From Rickettsiales bacterium (lineage in GTDB: Bacteria > Pseudomonadota > Alphaproteobacteria > Rickettsiales > UBA3002): 7,937 nucleotides of DNA. Position 1 is the first letter of the stretch. Every line of letters starts with the position of its first letter. Made by a program: the position numbers and the translations under genes. Below the pieces are notes generated by a model. It saw only the letters and a list, made by a program, of their open reading frames with translations, did no database searches and was not told the DNA's origin. Below, piece by piece: positions 6,101-7,937 of this stretch. The stretch spans positions 1 through 7,937 of the forward strand of contig JAIXZB010000183.1 of assembly GCA_027489915.1 (NCBI GenBank). The letters are read 5' to 3'.

Positions 6101-6137
6101 GGGAAGTAGCAGTGGCGGGAGTAGCACTGGTGGTTAA
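3126..6137 (+). CDS. Large exported cysteine-rich protein with Ser/Gly linkers, function unknown
   Basis: I do not recognise this 1003-residue protein. An unusually long n-region (about 29 residues) precedes a hydrophobic stretch KALLFASFLSMVIASS and an A-E-A cleavage site, so it is predicted to be exported. No other membrane helix is visible. Ser/Gly linkers at about 71-80, 129-141, 596-606, 630-638, 735-762, 839-865 and 991-1003 cut it into blocks. Block 142-595 has C216, C264, the C350-x-x-C353 pair, then nine cysteines within 442-510 including C450-C451, C456 and C461-W-K-C464. Block 639-734 has C649, C660, C692, C722 and C734. Block 763-990 carries RMCNKKDF, PGDIILMF (823-830), LAYVKAAH (876-883) and VESSDDGQFPDACG, faintly like an NlpC/P60- or YiiX-type papain fold, but no catalytic triad is evident. 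Many disulfides in the periplasm or outside are likely. It is divergent from virB8 and 4 nt ahead of another secreted protein. A T4SS-associated role is inference. Confidence 0.85.
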   Translation: MHIYLRSPQPASALAFTQVFGYDYYRDLFKALLFASFLSMVIASSAEAALHQDEDNTVSDIVIECGEPPESSGGGGGGGSDPGDASTKNRKMYGPCSVQPTPHRTTPKSSPISDLNPNAFVYLKNKGDSNSGGGSGNSGGGEDDSKERVWQDAAYGRGTPGDALTSKRPVGDDKPINEDKDISSEYDKPGAKPRLNAARPMIKPSQKPKDRKEEACLNRVKWDNAVNQTIMEAAKFPFNKEGQRQIAWEDESKPGGKLSLKNHCQGLKMTMDGKEEYKAGTYIKAAYEKSLRDPNYRLTGSSASSAFKTEPTGPLFASLIANANAAKGEGEFDEPGVEGLQQYENKYPECSQCENIRINQILSVPQEEITDVTHPFTPRWHYKDNERNEFSPKGKEYAKYEKDNVRCAGDAEKNKVKVDILEFRRPPFEKGINQRITQNQQCFRNQIRACCTKAGCKPVPCWKCFGQNGKTDTPPCSTRHNQEDLTVLNAYKSLVPNRKLNCQTSAASLCEKLRAPYRMVNKLKIRRAQKGHPKDRLPNGAPEGYSHIEYFANRMPYPIQHDTGRAIQDTPSTTQLATDFAGQYATLVGVGREKRSAGGSGSSSTTTFIDSNETAFANLFGLSSPAHAASSSSGSSGGEPTNKEKDERCMMGGWGKDAQCSGMKFKKPNPMTSWTELKAYQARTIQDYSIACIGQYHKLYSPGNAEGKALMRAGGVYEREICSKKDDKGNSTECGGSSSGGASSGGGSSTGGSSGSGGGSSGKEFWEKRQQQWPLAYRGRMCNKKDFDEDQKKDCKKRECFPFFGVKDGKCPELKTGLDEAKPGDIILMFAGGVKEEDSGGASSGGASSGSSTSSTSSSSSGSDSDDEKKPLMPTLAYVKAAHNSASTKDYKDCSQDKNCNLIVESSDDGQFPDACGNSFNWGGALSRTLYKPGNMPESYKEKIKDIQKKNDVKNPSTNCVNPQFGACEYEDWDKAKVYRPSDDVRDKENGGGSSSGGSSTGG
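3336..3365 (+). repeat. Gly-rich GGN codon tract (Ser2-Gly7-Ser) near the N-terminus
   Basis: Seven consecutive glycine codons of the form GGY/GGA (3342-3362) follow two AGC codons. All are trinucleotide units, so length change would alter linker length without shifting the frame. It separates the mature N-terminus from the rest of the 1003-residue protein. Confidence 0.75.
5328..5411 (+). repeat. 28-residue Ser/Gly linker in the 1003-residue protein
   Basis: Residues 735-762 are only Gly, Ser, Ala and Thr, built from short GGSSSGGASSGGG-like runs. It begins immediately after C734 and ends before KEFWEKRQQQW. Synonymous Ser codons (AGC, AGT, TCA, TCT, TCG) and Gly codons are mixed, so this is protein-level low complexity rather than a recent DNA repeat expansion. 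Confidence 0.85.
5640..5720 (+). repeat. Ser-rich linker inside the C-terminal domain
   Basis: Residues 839-865 form a Ser/Gly/Thr run (SGGASSGGASSGSS and onward) flanked by charged edges, KEED before and DSDDEKK after. It sits between PGDIILMFAGG and LMPTLAYVKAAH, two segments that look like consecutive strands of one domain. It therefore behaves as an insertion in a surface loop rather than a domain boundary. Confidence 0.8.
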
Positions 6138-6141
6138 GCGA

Positions 6142-7937
6142 ATGAACAAATTAGCGCAAAGCTGTGTCGTAATTATTTGTCTTGCATTTACTGCACAGCT
6201 TTCTCATGCCTCCAGCACATCCAGTAGCTCGTCTAGCGGAGGCGGAGGCGGAGGCGGTGGCGGATGCTCTTTCAACCAGCCATTCAACGAAACGTGGAAA
6301 GCAAAATATAACGATATTCTCAAATGCTATATGAAAGGCATGGACCCTCCCCTCGGATGGCGCCCAGGCGGTGGAACAGGGACAGTTGAAGGATCGCGTG
6401 GCTCCACATCAAGCCCTAGTAACATTACTGCATGGCGCGCGCCAGAGGATCCACCCAATGAAGGTCAAAGTGCAAGTAATTCCATGATGAACTTCGCCAA
6501 CAATTTCCCAGCATTTCCTGGTTGGTCGAGTGGAGGTAGTAGCTCATCCAGTGGTGGCGGAGGTGGTTCAACCATCACATGTCCTACCACACAAACTTCA
6601 GGTGCATGCACATGCAGCGGTGTTGTAGAAATTGCAGGCCTAAAAAGCCATCAATGTACCGCTGCTCCAGCGGCATCAACTTCCACAAGCGGCAGCAGTG
6701 CTGGTACATGTACATGTACGCCCCATACATTAGAAGGCACACTAAGTGGACAAGGCACAACAAGCACAGGGTTGGGCGATGTATCGGTCAATTTCACTGG
6801 CAATTTAGCCGAACCAAACAAAGTAAGTGGCACCATAGAGGGAATTATTACCTACAGTGACAATTCGAGACACTCAGTTAAAGGCACGTTCTCTGGAACC
6901 ATGGATTCTAATGGTGATATCACTGGCACATTTACAGGAACCGCAACTGCTCCAGTGGCGTCCTCTTCTGGCGGAGGAACTTCTGGTATTACAGGAACGC
7001 TCGGTGGTTCTGTGAGCAGCACAGATGCTCCGACAAACGTTGGTGGATTCTGCTCAGTTGAAGGCGACAGAGAAGCACTCACCAGCCAGGCACTATCATG
7101 TGGTGCATCCATTCCTGCACCTGCACTGCAAAACCGCATTATCAATCTAATGGATAATCCTTATGCACTCGCCCTAATTGATGCAGATAAGTATTGGTTC
7201 CATTACTTTGAAAAGAATGTTCCTCAGAAACGCTATGATCGTATGAGAACAATCAAGCAGCTAGCGTCAGATACAACCGCAACCCAACTCCCAACATTCC
7301 TGTGCCGATGGGAAGAAGTGTGCAACTCGGAGGGGGTATGCGAAAAGAAAAAAGTGAAAGACATAGACTTGCCCCCCCCACTCGCCCAAACCTTCTCTTA
7401 TAGCCGCACTCTGCAAACCTTATATGTCAAGCTAAAATCAGAGGGTGAACCCCTGACACTAGAGGAAGAGTTCACCTCTAAAACCAGAGTTTTACGTGTG
7501 CCTATAATAGACAACAGGCCCTACATTCCCAAAGATGATGAAAACGGTGATGGAGATTTAGAGGAATGTGATTTGACCGTAGATTACTATGTAAACGAGC
7601 CAGATAACACCGAGTTCCTAAGTATGGTGCCATTTTATGAACAGAATTGCGACCGTGGTGAATTTTATCTCGATGGCAACTGCGAACCCAAAATACTCAT
7701 GTTCGACAAGGATGATCCTACACTTATTACTCCACCAGAGAGCACTGTGACCTTCTTCACAGTACAAGGAAGAAATGAAGTGATGGTGACCAATAGTCAG
7801 GATGGACAACTGATGATACGCTATCCATCGCTCATCCGATTAGGTGGAACGGGTATGTATCGCTTCCCTGATGGAGTAACAGCAAAACTCATTGGGAACC
7901 CTCTCATTACACAAGACAATCAATACATGTGGATTGC
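6142..7937 (+). CDS. Second exported Ser/Gly-linker protein, 3' end outside window
   Basis: The frame is open from ATG 6142 to the right edge: 598 codons without a stop. I do not recognise the family. A classic signal peptide MNKLAQSCVVIICLAFTAQL ends S-H-A (cleavage after A23). Mature residues 24-41 are Ser/Thr then nine Gly, followed by C42. Next come WKAKYNDILKCYMKGMDPP (52-70), a second Ser/Gly run (about 137-149), and two G-x-C-T-C motifs (C156/C158 and C190/C192). A beta-rich stretch (197-291) repeats x-x-G-T-[LIF]-x-G five times. From about 300 a globular part begins, with further cysteines (C399, C404, C476, C513, C519 by my count, approximate) and GDGDLEECDLTVDYYVNEPDNTEF-like acidic segments; no membrane helix is reached. 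It starts 4 nt after the upstream stop (TAAGCGAATG), so translation is probably coupled. An extended VirB6-like protein with its membrane part further right is possible but unproven. Confidence 0.85.
   Translation, partial: MNKLAQSCVVIICLAFTAQLSHASSTSSSSSSGGGGGGGGGCSFNQPFNETWKAKYNDILKCYMKGMDPPLGWRPGGGTGTVEGSRGSTSSPSNITAWRAPEDPPNEGQSASNSMMNFANNFPAFPGWSSGGSSSSSGGGGGSTITCPTTQTSGACTCSGVVEIAGLKSHQCTAAPAASTSTSGSSAGTCTCTPHTLEGTLSGQGTTSTGLGDVSVNFTGNLAEPNKVSGTIEGIITYSDNSRHSVKGTFSGTMDSNGDITGTFTGTATAPVASSSGGGTSGITGTLGGSVSSTDAPTNVGGFCSVEGDREALTSQALSCGASIPAPALQNRIINLMDNPYALALIDADKYWFHYFEKNVPQKRYDRMRTIKQLASDTTATQLPTFLCRWEEVCNSEGVCEKKKVKDIDLPPPLAQTFSYSRTLQTLYVKLKSEGEPLTLEEEFTSKTRVLRVPIIDNRPYIPKDDENGDGDLEECDLTVDYYVNEPDNTEFLSMVPFYEQNCDRGEFYLDGNCEPKILMFDKDDPTLITPPESTVTFFTVQGRNEVMVTNSQDGQLMIRYPSLIRLGGTGMYRFPDGVTAKLIGNPLITQDNQYMWI
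6238..6264 (+). repeat. Nine-glycine GGN tract after the second signal peptide
   Basis: Nine successive Gly codons (residues 33-41) alternate mainly GGA and GGC and end in a Cys codon. The tract is the longest near-perfect trinucleotide run in the window. Slippage would keep the frame and only change spacer length. The G-rich strand could in principle form a two-tier quadruplex, which is speculative. Confidence 0.8.
6730..7014 (+). repeat. Five degenerate copies of a G-T-[LIF]-x-G peptide motif
   Basis: Within the second secreted protein LEGTLSG (197-203), VSGTIEG (228-234), VKGTFSG (246-252), ITGTFTG (260-266) and ITGTLGG (283-289) share two leading residues, Gly-Thr, a hydrophobic residue, and a closing Gly. 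The spacing is 14-31 residues. The alternating small and hydrophobic pattern suggests repeated beta-hairpins, as in beta-barrels or beta-solenoids. DNA identity between copies is low, so the repetition is old or convergent. Confidence 0.7.

Noticed and set aside
3336..6264. GGN tracts as frame-switching phase-variation repeats
   Set aside because: All units are trinucleotides, so slippage would not change the frame; only linker length could vary.
6579..7145. Several open frames on both strands inside the second secreted protein
   Set aside because: They are shadows of the long frame starting at 6142, caused by its Gly/Ser/Thr-rich codons.
1..7937. CRISPR arrays, tRNA or rRNA genes, insertion sequences
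   Set aside because: No regularly spaced direct repeats, no cloverleaf candidates and no transposase-like frames or terminal inverted repeats were seen on either strand.

Overview
The window looks like chromosomal DNA of an alphaproteobacterium of moderate GC content. Four things suggest this: a VirB8/VirB9 pair, a stand-alone HisI with a C-terminal extension, a near-consensus sigma-54 promoter, and an AstE/AspA-type deacylase. A histidine gene plus a sigma-54 promoter argues against a strongly reduced obligate intracellular genome, but the lineage is an inference, not a demonstrated identity.

Layout. (1) 1-342, +: the C-terminal end of a succinylglutamate desuccinylase/aspartoacylase-family protein, cut by the left edge. 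(2) 343-623: a regulatory region. It holds two 17-bp dyads of the form TAGGCA-N5-TGCCTA, centred 40 bp apart, and about 90-130 bp further on a -24/-12 (sigma-54) promoter. (3) 624-839, +: an unrecognised 71-residue cytosolic protein, followed by a clear intrinsic terminator (892-916). (4) 956-3043, -: an apparent operon virB8-virB9-hisI, in which virB8 and virB9 overlap by 11 nt and hisI follows 35 bp later. (5) 3044-3125: an 82-bp divergent intergenic region. (6) 3126-6137, +: a 1003-residue exported, cysteine-rich protein broken up by Ser/Gly linkers. (7) 6142-7937, +: a second exported protein with the same kind of Ser/Gly linkers, starting 4 nt after the previous stop and still open at the right edge (598 codons visible).

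How the parts may work together. VirB8 (inner-membrane assembly factor) and VirB9 (periplasmic/outer-membrane core subunit) are type IV secretion components. They are transcribed away from two very large secreted, disulfide-rich, linker-segmented proteins. The simplest reading is one locus encoding part of a type IV secretion envelope machine plus lineage-specific extracytoplasmic proteins, with the remaining T4SS genes expected to the right or elsewhere. The least explained parts are the two large secreted proteins and the small gene with a dedicated sigma-54-type control region.
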